This document shows positions 1 through 10,555 of a stretch of 64,000 nucleotides of DNA, one piece after another (position 1 is the stretch's first letter; every line of letters starts with the position of its first letter). Made by a program: the position numbers and the translations under genes. The DNA is taken from NCBI GenBank assembly GCA_030762175.1, contig CM060833.1, positions 1,924,501-1,988,500 on the forward strand, given 5' to 3'. The stretch is from Metallyticus violacea. Lineage: Eukaryota > Arthropoda > Insecta > Mantodea > Metallyticidae. The notes beneath the pieces were generated by a model, which was not told where the DNA came from, made no database searches, and saw nothing but the letters and a program-made list of their open reading frames with translations.

Positions 1-300
1 CGCAAATAATTCTTAACATTTTCAATTGAATGATTAGCACTGAATTAGAATTAATTGACTTCTGCTAAAAATTAAGTAAGAAATAATTACAATTTTAATT
101 ATTATTGTTTTAAATGCACGTTTAAACGTTCCAGACAGCATTATTGCGTTCCCGTCATGCAATGACAAAGCGAGCCGAGGTTAATAGTGAAGGAGAAATT
201 TTCTTTGTTGGATCAAGGCAATTGTTAAGTGCAAGGAAAGAAAATTGAAAAGAAAACACAAAAAACAGAAATAAATTGTATTGCAATTTTACTTGTAAGA
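1..300. other. Unassigned AT-rich sequence
   Basis: AT-rich flank in front of the first mariner. I see no recognisable coding frame, terminal repeat or tRNA-like box here. Confidence 0.4.
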
Positions 301-302
301 AG

Positions 303-1384
303 TCCAGGAGTGTTTTATAAGTTTTCAGCCTGACTCAGATATGCAGTGAAGATGATCGAATTACTATGATAGTTGTGCTATGAAGTTTCAGACCTGTAAA
401 TGTGCTCAATTGATCGTGTAAACAAACTAGTGTTAACATTTTCTACAAAATGGATAAGCTGTTATAAAGTACCCCAACAGAAATAGAAAACAACTTCATT
501 TGCATGGTTAAAAAGTGGGCTGCCGAGTTTAACCGTGGTCTTACATTCATTCAAGATGATGAGCGCTCAGGGCTTTCCAAAACTGCTACGACCGATGAGA
601 TTGTGACAAAAATTCACAATGCCGACTCAGTGATCGCCGATTGAAGGTACGCGAGTTGGCGAACATTGCAAAGACCTCACTCAAACAGGGCGTGTCCAGT
701 GCGTTTTACATGAAGTTTTGGGTATGAGAAAAGTTTCCGCACGATGGGTGCCGCTTTTGTTAAAAACGCATTAGAATGAACATTTCGCAAGGGTGTTTAG
801 ACTTTTTTTTTAAAAAGCAATTCCAGTGAGTTTCTACGCTTCATAACAGTGGATTCGTCACTACACGCCAGAGACGAAGTCCACACAGTGAGTAGCAACA
901 GGTAAAAACAACAACAAAAAGGGGGGGGAGGAAAGGAAAAGTCATGGCTACGGTTTTCTGATATTCTCATGGTGTGGTGCTCATAGACTACCCCCAGAAG
1001 GGGAGAAGCATCATCGGAGAGTATTACGCTGCACTACTGGACCAATTGAAGGATGCTATTCAAGTGAAACGTTCACACCTTGCGAAAAAGAAAGCTCTCT
1101 TTCATCACGATAGTGTCTGGGATTGTTGCTGCATGATCTTCGCTTCCACATCCACCGGATTTGGCTCCCAGCGGTTACATTTTAATTCCCAAAAGTGAAG
1201 AAGCGGACGAGATTCAAACCAAATGATGAGGTTGTAGCTGATACAGACGAATATTTATTGAGGAATTATAAAAACTGAAAGTCGTTGGACTGAATGTATT
1301 GATTTACAAGGCAACTATGAGGGGAAAAAACTTAAATCATGTAATTTCTTGACCGGACTGAGAATTTTTAGAGCATCCCTCGTA
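303..1384 (+). mobile_element. Decayed mariner (Tc1/mariner, DD34D)
   Basis: Cut-and-paste DNA transposon relic. The ends are imperfect inverted repeats: tccaggagtgttttataag at 303 matches the complement of the 3' end near 1355-1384. Conceptual translation across several frames gives the mariner paired-HTH region (KKWAAEFNRG near 510; RSGLSKTATTDEI near 570; LGMRKVSARWVPLLL near 717) and then the catalytic core (IGEYYAALLDQLKDAI near 1012; FHHD near 1100). The second catalytic Asp survives. The region of the third Asp reads LAPSGY near 1165, so the Asp appears to be Gly. Frameshifts, stops and a poly-G stretch near 923 show it is dead. It is somewhat shorter than the usual 1.3 kb, so internal deletions are likely. 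Family assignment is firm from motifs; subfamily (mauritiana-like) is a guess. Confidence 0.85.
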
Positions 1385-2382
1385 ATTTAGCAAATACAAC
1401 ACCCCCTACCTCCAAGGTTTGAGTTAATTTTACACACCAGGGTTGAAAGCTTTCCAAAGCGCAAGCTCCCGTGACACCGCATTCAGCACCAGCTCACCTA
1501 GCCTGGCACTTTTGGCCCTGGCAGAACCAATGGAATGAAATGGGGGAGCGGAAAATTCGTGGAAAGGAAGAGCCATCCCTAAGCGTCCAGGGAAACCAGC
1601 TCAAGGGATTTGCTAGTCCCAAGTTTTACGCCTGAGTCGTTCTGTTCCGTTGCAACTTGACAATCATCTTTAACATAATAGAAGTTTTTTATATTGTAAA
1701 TGAAGTACAAGCACAAGCTGTTAATATCTTTCTTACACGTTGCAAACGGCTAATTTACTTATCAGCAGAACAAACCCCCTTTCCCTAAACCCATACAAGA
1801 AAATGTGACTTGATAACGTAAGAACTCCAGACGATTTCTGGCGAGAAACTCCTCTATCTGTCTGTAACTTTGTGAGCAGCTATTAAAGTCGACATCTTTC
1901 TTTTGCGTTTGCCAGCAACAACTCCGCCCCACATTAACACACCCTTCCCGTGTCCTGCTCTGTCACGACATACAGGGGAAACGCCCCTGTCCCAATAGGA
2001 TGAACTTTCTGCACAGCCACAAGCTCTACACTTACACGTTCGGTAACAAATTTCGTGCCATAACCTAAAACGATGTGTATTCACATTAGAACAGGCATGT
2101 TGTATCATTCCAGAAAACAAATACTAAATATTGGTTATCAAGTGTAGCTTCCTCATGAACGCAACAATCTGGTTTATATTCATAATATCACACACACACA
2201 AAACAACTTGTCATCTTCGCGAACGAATGTACACTGGCGTCTGCTGGAAGCTTAAGGATAGGCAGGCGGCAGTAAGGGGGGAGAGTAACCGGCCTTGAAA
2301 CCCCGTGCGAGAGGTAAGGACATATTCGGAAAATCCGCCAGTTAATAAACGTCCATACCAGAGTCGTTTTAAATTAAAGAGG
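1385..2382. other. Unassigned; short shared repeat at 1505-1600
   Basis: No coding frame is recognised; the open frame on the minus strand at 1854-2120 has no family features. The stretch 1505-1600, with a core resembling gaatgaaatgggggagcgga, closely resembles 13460-13565 in the same orientation, so it is probably part of an interspersed repeat. Confidence 0.3.
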
Positions 2383-2396
2383 AACCATTGTTTAGA

Positions 2397-2455
<59 letters not shown>

Positions 2456-2726
2456 AGAGATTAAACTTAGTAGAATTAATTGTATACTATCAATTAAATG
2501 AAATAAATGAACACTTACACAAAGTTATACTGTGTGGACATTTTTAAACATTTTAAATGTAGCCGTGTTTATGAAATGAGCCCTTGATATCATCTTAACA
2601 TTCACTAAAATAGAGAGAAATATCAGAAAGTTTCGAGTTACATTGCGTATTTAAGATGATGTTCATATGTTTCAACAAAACAAAAACATGCTACTATTTA
2701 AAAACAATTGCAATGCACAGTATATA
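2383..2726 (-). repeat. Dispersed repeat R1, 3' portion (copy 1)
   Basis: Minus-strand copy of the R1 3' tail. It shares, in the same order, the blocks seen near 21181-21715, 51955-52310 and 57370-57680: a block ending in tagtaacatgtttttgtttt, a block containing gatatcaagggctca, and then the trinucleotide array. The array here is ATT, at 2397-2454, the complement of the AAT array at the same place in the other copies. Only the tail is present; the 140-bp internal repeats are missing. Function unknown. Confidence 0.75.
2397..2454. repeat. (ATT)n microsatellite
   Basis: Nearly perfect ATT run of about 58 bp. It lies at the fixed internal position of an AAT array in the R1 repeat. The poly-leucine frame across it is an artefact. 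Confidence 0.98.
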
Positions 2727-3179
2727 CCATAGGGACGACAGATGTTCTTGGTCCTAGTAGATTACTTTTCAATGATGATGCAGCTGACATATTGTTTAAT
2801 GAACTATTTTTAAACGTAGAAATTATATCCATTAATAATTAAAACGTTAACTATAATGCAAATGAATGTATTATTTTTAAATAGTCATGAAATTCCAGTA
2901 TTTTTCACTGAAATTGAAATTGAAGGTAATTTTGTAGAACACCGCATTAATTAAAGTTGGTAAATCGAACTTTTTTACTTTATTGTTTATTGCGGGTTTC
3001 TGAATGACGATCAAGCATTTTTAAGCATTACTATTACTACTTTATTTTTCTTTTATATTCATACTTTATGTTTAGCCAAAAATAATACATTTTTTTATTT
3101 AAAAAGCAGGAGAGCATGGCTTAGTCTTATAATTACCGTAAATGATAGATCTCTAAAAAGCATAAAACTTGTCTTACGA
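2727..3179. other. Unassigned AT-rich sequence
   Basis: Nothing recognisable. Strongly AT-rich, with no long frame and no clear terminal repeat. Confidence 0.35.
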
Positions 3180-4024
3180 GCTTTACAACACCCTTACTAC
3201 AGAAATAGCAGCAAGGTTGGGCCTTTCTAAAACAATAGTCCTTCGAATTATTCATGAAAATTTAAACATGAATAAGGTTAGTGCCTAGACTTCTTTCCTC
3301 AGTCCAAAAGCAGCAACGAGTCATCTGTTGTCGGGCATTTTTGGACCTCTGCCGTGGCAACGAAAGAGAGAGAGAGAGAGAGCGTCAAGTTCTGTAAACC
3401 ATTGTTACAGGAACTATGATCTACTATAATCGATCCCTTGTCCAAAAGAGAATTAATGGATGGAAGGCGTTAACCTGGCGAAGCACCGCCTCTAAAGGTC
3501 AAGGTCACTCAGTCCACCAAGAAGACCATGTTCACGATCTTTTGGAACTGTGAAGGAATATTCTCCATTGACTTCAAGGAGAGGAACATCACAGTAATTG
3601 GGGAGTACTATGCTAGTCTACTGCACAGACCACGTGCTTCCATCAAAGAGAAAAGGCGAGGAAAACTGAGTGGTGGTGTGCGCCTTTTTCACGACAACGC
3701 GCCTGTGCACACAGCTCTTGTTGCAAAGGAAACTGTGAAGAAATGTGGCTTCAAGGAGATCGACCATTCATCTACAGCCCAGATCTAGCTCCCAGGGACT
3801 ATTTCCTCTTCTCAAAGCTCAAGAAGGACCTTCGGGGAAGGAGATTTAAGTGTGACGAAGAAGTGATGGATGCCGTAGACAAGATTTCTGACTATTTGGG
3901 GGGGGGGATTGAAATGTTAATTCAAACATGTGAGAAGTGTATTGCAATTAAGGGTAGATATAATGAAAAGTGTGGTTTTTGTGTAGAAAATGGTTAGGCT
4001 GGAAACTTACGGACTTATCCTTGT
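3180..4024 (+). mobile_element. 5'-truncated mariner transposon relic
   Basis: The translated remains begin near 3180 (TTEIAARLGLSKT, an HTH region) and run through the catalytic core: IGEYYASLLHRP near 3597, FHDNAPVHTALVAKETVKK near 3690 with the second catalytic Asp, and, after a one-base frameshift near 3768, YSPDLAPRDYFLFSKLKKDL with the third Asp. The 3' end has a mariner-type terminus, ggaaacttacggacttatcc, near 4001-4020, closing at 4024. No matching 5' terminus was found upstream, so the N-terminal third and left end are lost. A short GA repeat at 3367-3384 and a poly-G expansion near 3900 interrupt the frame. Pseudogene. Confidence 0.85.
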
Positions 4025-5457
4025 ATCTCCAATGCATGCTTCCATTATTCCATTTCGAGTTGCGCGACATTTATCAAGAAGAAAATTTCTTCACTCTCGA
4101 ATGTTCCTGCGGATGGTGGAAATGCTAGTGAGTAACTCTCTAAGGCCATTTCAATGTTTTTATAGCTTAGTCGTGCGTCTTACTTTAGCACAACCTTCAT
4201 AAGGAAATGTTTTTCTCCGTCATTAAGTTGATGGGCTGGCACTTCTCTCCTCACTTTAAAGGGCGTTTTCCCCCTCCATTGCGAATCAGCAGAAAGGTCC
4301 CCAAGTTCCAAAGCTCAATTTTCTGTGACTTATTTAATTTATAAAATCATTAAACTAAAACATTTTACTGGTTAGCAGAGTCAGCTAACATTCTGACACG
4401 TAAGGAGGCAGCATCATCATTAAGTCTTTGATGATCTGTACAAGTTCAGGGTACAGCATCAAACGGTCAAAAGTTTATGTTCCGGTTTTCATGTCAATGC
4501 CCGTTTAGTATTAATTGATTTGCTATCATAACTTTCACAATTTGCCAAAAGTATGTTTTAAATTTCTGTGAATGTTTACTTCCATTGTTGCACCGCCACC
4601 GTTTCATAATTACCGGCCACTTATCACATTGTTTGTTATACGCATTAACTTTGTAAGTCAAGCAGTCGGCACAGGTCGGATAGAGTGAATGCACTAATTA
4701 TACAAACTGCATTCTTTTTCGTATTTTTCAACTTTCGCTGAAACATCTAAAATTAACGTTTATTTCTTATATAAAAGAACCATTTCACAGTTTAAAACAT
4801 ATTACCGTTAATACTTTATGAATTAAATATTGATCATTATTAATTATTTTCAATGTAATACATAGTTAAGTACTTAATAGTCTAAGTGCTTGTTTATAAT
4901 ATTACGTAATTCTTGCAGCTTTATTTTGTTCATTGTATTTTTCACAGGGGTTAGGATACTTACCGCAATAAGTTTCTTAATAAATTGACATTAACATATT
5001 ATTTTGTGTTTCACATATATAAGAGAAGATCTTGCGGTTTGATTACCAATTTAAATAATCTGATGTTCTACAACACACAATGCGGATTTCCACAACCTGC
5101 CAATGGCGAAACTTGGTTTTTGTATAGGGCAGGCCGCGACGGGATGGGAAATCTAAATTATGTTAAATACATCACGAAATGACGACGATATTTGAATAAG
5201 GGCATTTATTTATTTTATGTTTACCACTATGGGGTGCGCAGATCGCATATGCAGAACCACGGCGTCAAAATACAACAGCGAAAACGTTACTGAGCACTAT
5301 CATTATCAACGCACACAAGCACTATGGGTCACGTTTCACTCAACTAATAATGCTTGATTCCTAAAAGAGCCGTTATTTCCGCGATTGCGTTGAAAAGATG
5401 GTTTGTTTCTAGCTGCCATCATGAAATCATGTATCCAATCTGCAGAACAAGTTAATT
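4025..5457. other. Unassigned AT-rich sequence
   Basis: No recognised coding sequence. The first 25 bases after the mariner end are repeated in inverted orientation just before 5478, suggesting that the two flanks are related (see 5458-5502). Confidence 0.3.
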
Positions 5458-5502
5458 ATTTGGAATAATGTATTGGAGATACGAGGATAAGTCCGTTACA
5501 CC
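5458..5502 (-). repeat. Isolated mariner-type terminus, inverted relative to 4003-4048
   Basis: The sequence tacgaggataagtccgt at 5478 is the complement of the mariner end at 4008-4024. The similarity continues outside the terminus: gtatctccaat on one side matches attggagatac on the other, with attattcc near both. It is either a solo mariner end or one arm of an inverted-repeat element spanning about 4.0-5.5 kb. Confidence 0.5.
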
Positions 5503-7387
5503 GGGGTATGACTTTTTCCCTCCCTGATTGCCCACCTCCTGCATCTTTATTGGTTGAAAATAGCATTATTTCTCGTAATTGACGAAATTACATAATTACG
5601 TGCATTTGAACATGTCCATATGTAATAGTGCACCTTTCACACAAAGGAAAGCTACAGAAAATAGTTCCTTTCGCTGCTATTATGGACATGTTCCGTCTGT
5701 TTTCAATTTCCTGTGACACAAACATGTATCTACTCTATTTTGATTCGACCTTACAAATAGAAGTTACCTGGGAGTCCCGAACCGTAGCGAAGAAAGCCGT
5801 CTGGTTGCGATTTCACACGTCTGTGTTAGTGTGCACTGCATTAAGGAATATTTCGCTTATACAGGCAACATTTGTACTGTTAAAAGCGCATACCCTTTCT
5901 CTTATAATTATCACTTCCTTTACGTGTTACTTCGCTACATTACAGTCTTTCGTGTGATTAATTACTAATATGCTTCCTACAAAGTCAATTTCTTTGTATG
6001 AGTCGAAACATGTAGCGTTCGGATTTCTCCGCTGCCGCTCGGGACTGTTCGCGACATCCGCTACTTGTAAGGTCGAGTCTATTTTGACTCCAGCAGTTTC
6101 ACTCCCACAAATCCATGTGCATAATGGGAAAAATAAAACAAACTACCAGCTCAATCATAAAAATTTTTCGTGTTCAAAATTATAGCAACGTGATTGTTAT
6201 AATATAAATGATTATTCATTTATATGCAATATTAAAAAAAAAGTTTATGTTCCATAACTAATCCTTAAATGTGTTTACATATGAGTGCAATTTTCCAGTG
6301 CATACACATAAATCACTCTTGAAACGAATTCTTAATGTTTTTATCGTCCCTTGTTTAAAGTTGTGTTGTTCTACAATTACATAGAAATGGAGGGGGAAAA
6401 GAGTTGTACAGAAAGAGTTATCAAATTATCACACGGGCGCATAAAATGTATTTAAGAGAGTTTCAAAAACATTGTATTTATGTTAAAATAAAACAATTGT
6501 ATCATTTCATAATAGAACTATCGTCTGTGACCAACGAAACGGTAACTGCATTATGTCCCTCTCATCTCTTCCTGGCGCTTGCATAAGACCATTTGCGCTC
6601 TATTTCAATTAAGGCAGCATTTAAGTTTATTAAGAAAAATTATACTAGCCAGCATGCCCATGTAGCCTGGAATGAACGTCTCTGCAAATAGGTACGGGAG
6701 TTTTAGACCGTCCGACGTCACGTTCCCCGAGCATTCTTTCCTTGTTATGCGCGTCCCATTGAAAATATGATCGTTTTAAATTATGGAGACTGTTTCCTTT
6801 CACTTTCAAAAATGATATTTTTATTTTAAACTTTACTAACCTTGAAAATGATCTACGTAGCAACATTATAAAATTACAACAATGGCAGAATTTATCAAAC
6901 AAATGCACGTTATATAATCCAACCCAAAAGCATAATACACGTTAGATTTTGGTGGTGTACTTTTAAAGCACGATTCTTGGAAAATTAACTGCCAGTTTAA
7001 TTGTTAGCCCAACACATTTGTTGTAACAATGGTACACCTGATTGTCAATTCTTTCAATAGTTTAAATAAAATCCACAATGAAGTTGCAGTCAGCTATTAA
7101 AAGCTGATTGCAAGAAGACATACAGGCACAGGGATCGAATTTTGAGTGCGCATGTCACGAAATTTGTTTATTGCGTATATTCTCCACCAGATGTCTCAGC
7201 AATAACAAAATGAAGGCATAATCAAATACAAGCTGAGAGCATTTATTGTTACTTTTAATTATTAAACAGCTATGTGTATGCCATTGGAACCCTAATAATA
7301 ATCACTGCCTATCGTGAACATTCCGAAATATTTACTATTGACGATAAAATTTAAGTTACCGAAATACCCGCTACTTGAGTTAGAACA
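5503..7387. other. Unassigned AT-rich sequence
   Basis: A 109-residue open frame at 5628-5957 (+) has no recognisable domain and no homolog that I know. No TIR, SINE box or transposase motif was seen. Confidence 0.3.
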
Positions 7388-8522
7388 AGAGTGACTCAAA
7401 CCCGTGCGGGTATCGATAGTGAAGAAAATGGGTTTAGAGGTTATGGCATATCTCTGCTGTTAAACACAGGCTTGTTTATTAGGTTCGTTGCTGTTGGAAG
7501 TAAATAAACAGTGGCGCGTTACTTATTTTGTTTTTTTATTAAATTAATGAAATTATACCAGGAACTTATGTAATAGAAAGTGTTTAGGGTACCTCTGATC
7601 AACGCAGTGTATCGCATATTTAAATTTCCTAAAGAAACAGTGAATAAAGAGCATATATCGCGCAACTTTTGAAGTTAATGATAACATTAGTGTGTATAAA
7701 ACATTCAGTACCAAGCTTTTTGGTTAGGGAGGACATTATCCCTGTGCAATTTACCATCACATGTGATAGTAAGGCTTCACAATGAAAAGAAAGGTCTTGA
7801 AGAACGTCGGAAGCGGGTGGTGGAGCGAGATAAAGAGACTTGTGAGCAGGATATTATGACATGTTCCGAATCTTTTGCAAGTGAAGTTAAGACAAGACAG
7901 GTAACTATTATGATTATAACCAAAGAAAACTATGATAAATATGATGCTCTCCAATTTATGTCCATTAGGTTTAAGGTGTGAAGTTAATGCATTTTTTTTA
8001 ATGATTTAGGCTTGGCTGTGGAGAAGTTCAGTTCGATCTTGGAGTGCAATGGAAATAAGAAGTTAAAATATAACAGATACAGCAAATACTTTGGCGAGTT
8101 ATCTTGGTAATAATAATAATAATAACAACAACAACAATAATAATAATAATAATAATAAATATGTTATTCATTGAAAAAGTTACTTAATTAATAAAAGTTG
8201 TCAAGGAAAGTTTACCGTTAGATCATGATTTAAATATAAAGAAAACTGGTAAAATAAATTTTGCATTAGAGCAATTGAAGCTTTATTATGCGAATCAAAT
8301 TACATATTCAGTTTTGTACATTTTTGTACATGGATGATTTTATGTAAGCAGAATTCATATCATTTTATGTTTGATTTACATATGAGAAATATTGTTTATA
8401 ATCAATGTAAGATTCTTAAAAACCGTCGACAATTTTCTAATAATAAATAGTGTCATCTTGTAAACACAGTACTGTATTACAATTGTTTCTGCATTAGGGT
8501 CCGGGTAGTGGAGTCGGTCTTG
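7388..8522 (+). mobile_element. TIR element T1, copy 1
   Basis: First of three copies of an otherwise unrecognised element (others near 18015-18845 and 33913-34838). Shared blocks in order: ggttcgttgc; ggaagtaaata; taatagaaagtgtttag (7572); ggttagggaggacatt (7721); the block near 7860-7900 with gtgaagttaagacaagacagg; and a 3' block near 8360-8465 resembling cgtttacatatgagaaa. The right end, ggagtcggtctt near 8510, matches the end of copy 3. It has no transposase that I recognise, so it is probably non-autonomous. An AAT/AAC microsatellite at 8107-8159 lies inside. The short frame at 7763-7981 (+) is not clearly a gene. Confidence 0.65.
8107..8159. repeat. (AAT)n/(AAC)n microsatellite
   Basis: Interrupted AAT run with AAC units in the middle, lying inside T1 copy 1. 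Confidence 0.95.
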
Positions 8523-9355
8523 ATTAAAAAGTCTGTGCACAGTGGCGGCTACCTGTCCCCTTTCCCCTTTCTCGTGTCTTTATGTATGTAACTTCTATCA
8601 CTCCGGCGTGCAGTGCTATACAAACAGCTGATGCAACGTATTTTATTATAAAATCTGGATACTATTCACAAACTTGTCGCCACTTTTCAACAAATTTCCT
8701 TGACAATGTTTTATAATACTACCAGGACTAGCACGGTCCCTCTTTGCATTGAAGCTGATTACACTGTACTTGTGCGTAAATTAAAATGTATAATAAGATA
8801 TTCATAGCGACTGATACCTCTTAAGACTACTGCAACATTCACTAATGTGGTTTTCCCAATGAAAATGAGCTCGTATTAATGTCTAAACTTTAATTTCCTT
8901 TAGGAACTACAGTGCGGCATAACATCAGGATGAAAGTGTTGCACCACATTTACGTTAGGATAGAAGTAACTGCGAACGGTGACGAAACTTTGTCTGACTT
9001 CTGGCTGCTTTTCTATCACCTTTGGGAAATAGCTCAAAATTAATTCGCTCACAATTGTGGCAAATTTACGAAATATGGGTTCCATGAAGCAAACATTGTA
9101 TTATGAATATATTGCATATAAGTTTCTCTTGTGACGGATGTTTCCTCCATCCGGACTCTAATTGGTAATTTAACAAAGTACTATGTAGGAAAGTATTTAC
9201 TTTTTAAACATATAACTATTTTGCACTTAATATGCCTTAAGATAATAAACATGTAGATAAAATATGAAATGTTAATAATTTCAGGGGCTTATGGTCACAC
9301 TTTCATTTGTTGGTTTACTGTATCATAGTTAACAACTCTTACACATGCGGTGCTT
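8523..9355. other. Unassigned sequence
   Basis: Contains cagtggcggct at 8540, which resembles the left end of the hAT-like element at 27109, but no matching right end was found. Otherwise nothing recognised. Confidence 0.3.
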
Positions 9356-9411
9356 TCCCCCGCGGCGCGGAATTTTTTAGCCCCCATTCGTTTGCCGCGC
9401 CGTGAGGGGGT
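9356..9411. repeat. GC-rich inverted repeat (hairpin)
   Basis: The block cccccgcggcgcgg is followed after about 25 bases by gccgcgccgtgaggggg, so the two arms can pair across a short T-rich loop. It is a sharp GC island in AT-rich surroundings. It may be a transposon end, since the transposase fragment below begins about 90 bp downstream, or an isolated hairpin. Confidence 0.6.
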
Positions 9412-9499
9412 AGGATGCTTACTTTTGACTTTGCTGACGTTCTCAATCGTAGCGCAGCTGCTCCCGGGTGTGTGTTGTTGTTGATTCTTAATTAGGCAG

Positions 9500-9715
9500 T
9501 AAAAATATAGTGTGTGTTTACTACGGCACAGCGCGACATTATATACGATTCATACTAACTCTGAAGTCAGAAGGCTGTTTCAAGCAAGATTCCGGGATGT
9601 AGATGCTCCAGATCGTCAAACTGTCTGTAAGCTGTATAATAACTTTCCGGAAACTGGAAGTGTTCAGCCCCACCCCCCAAAAAAAGAACCCAAAATGTGT
9701 GGAGAATGAAGGCGA
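9500..9715 (+). pseudogene. DUF4817-type transposase, N-terminal fragment
   Basis: The frame starting near 9512 reads an N-terminal helix-turn-helix of the kind found in insect Tc1/mariner-like transposases with DUF4817: TNSEVRRLFQARFRDVD, then PDRQTVCKLYNNFPETGSVQ, followed by a short proline/lysine linker that normally precedes the second HTH. The linker ends at a stop, and no catalytic DDE residues follow in the next several hundred bases. The catalytic half of a similar protein lies at 12640-13215 on the same strand, but it is too far away and interrupted to be joined with confidence. Domain call confident; dead copy. Confidence 0.75.
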
Positions 9716-10141
9716 GCATTTTCAACACCTCATTTGGTAAATAAGCAACTTCTTAAATTGTTTTACCCTCCCGCTAATCACCGAGAACTAGTTAATGAGC
9801 ATAGGCAAAAGTCTCCGGGGAAAACAAAACAATATGACTCGGTACAGAGCACAACGTAAACAATAAACATTACGTCGTAAGCAAAGGAAAACACTCCTCT
9901 TGTCTGTCACGCTGCATACCATACATTCAGTTTCTTCTTCCAAAAGAACATCTCAACATTCATCTTCATCTTCTGAACTTTACCACCAACTTTTGTTTTA
10001 TCAATTTAAGTCCGGGCAATCTGAGAGGTGTGAAGCCCAGATTTTTACTCGGTGTGTGCTGCCTTGGAAGTTCAGTCTTTATCACTTCTCAGTGTTGTCT
10101 TGTACCTATGCTTGTGTTCTTGCCAAGATATCAATCCATTT
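9716..10141. other. Unassigned sequence
   Basis: May include decayed downstream parts of the transposase fragment; no motif is readable. Confidence 0.25.
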
Positions 10142-10555
10142 ACGAAGGATAAGTCGTAAGTCATGGCAACTGTATTTTTTCTGGCGGAAAATCTGACATA
10201 AGATTGAAAGTGAGTGGAATTTCCAACGAAAGGATAAAGCAAAACACGGGCAACCGTACAACTTTTGTTTATTACACAGAGTTGTAAATCTGTCACAGGC
10301 GTTTAGCAACTTTCTTCGCTACTGGGCATGCGCACCCGCAGCTCAATCTCATGCATTCCTCACGCGGAGAAATGCCATTTTCACATACCAATTTGACCTC
10401 CATTATCGCCCACCAATTGAACTTCGTGGCATGCTGAGACAAGCAGCTCTGCTCACATACACCACCTGGTGGCTTCATTCTCACACACTTTCAATCATAG
10501 ATCATAGATTTTTCGTGTTGTTCCTTGTTTGCGAGAAAAAAAGTCATTACTTATA
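10142..10555 (-). mobile_element. Internally deleted mariner-like derivative (MITE-like)
   Basis: On the minus strand, the sequence from about 10540 down to 10300 matches the 5' portion of the element at 30377-31994: gattgaaagtgtgtgagaatgaagccacc-like block, then gagcagagctgc, then a gaggtcaaa block. The plus-strand left end, tacgaaggataagtcgtaag near 10143, followed by tcatggcaact, matches the far terminus of that element near 31965-31994. So both ends of the family are present only about 400 bp apart, with nearly all the transposase removed. Non-autonomous relic. Confidence 0.65.

Noticed and set aside
2305..2547. Poly-leucine open frame
   Set aside because: It is the translation of an ATT microsatellite inside R1, not a protein.
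8540..8570. Second hAT-like left end (cagtggcggct)
   Set aside because: No partner right end or target duplication could be found; an 11-bp match alone is weak.
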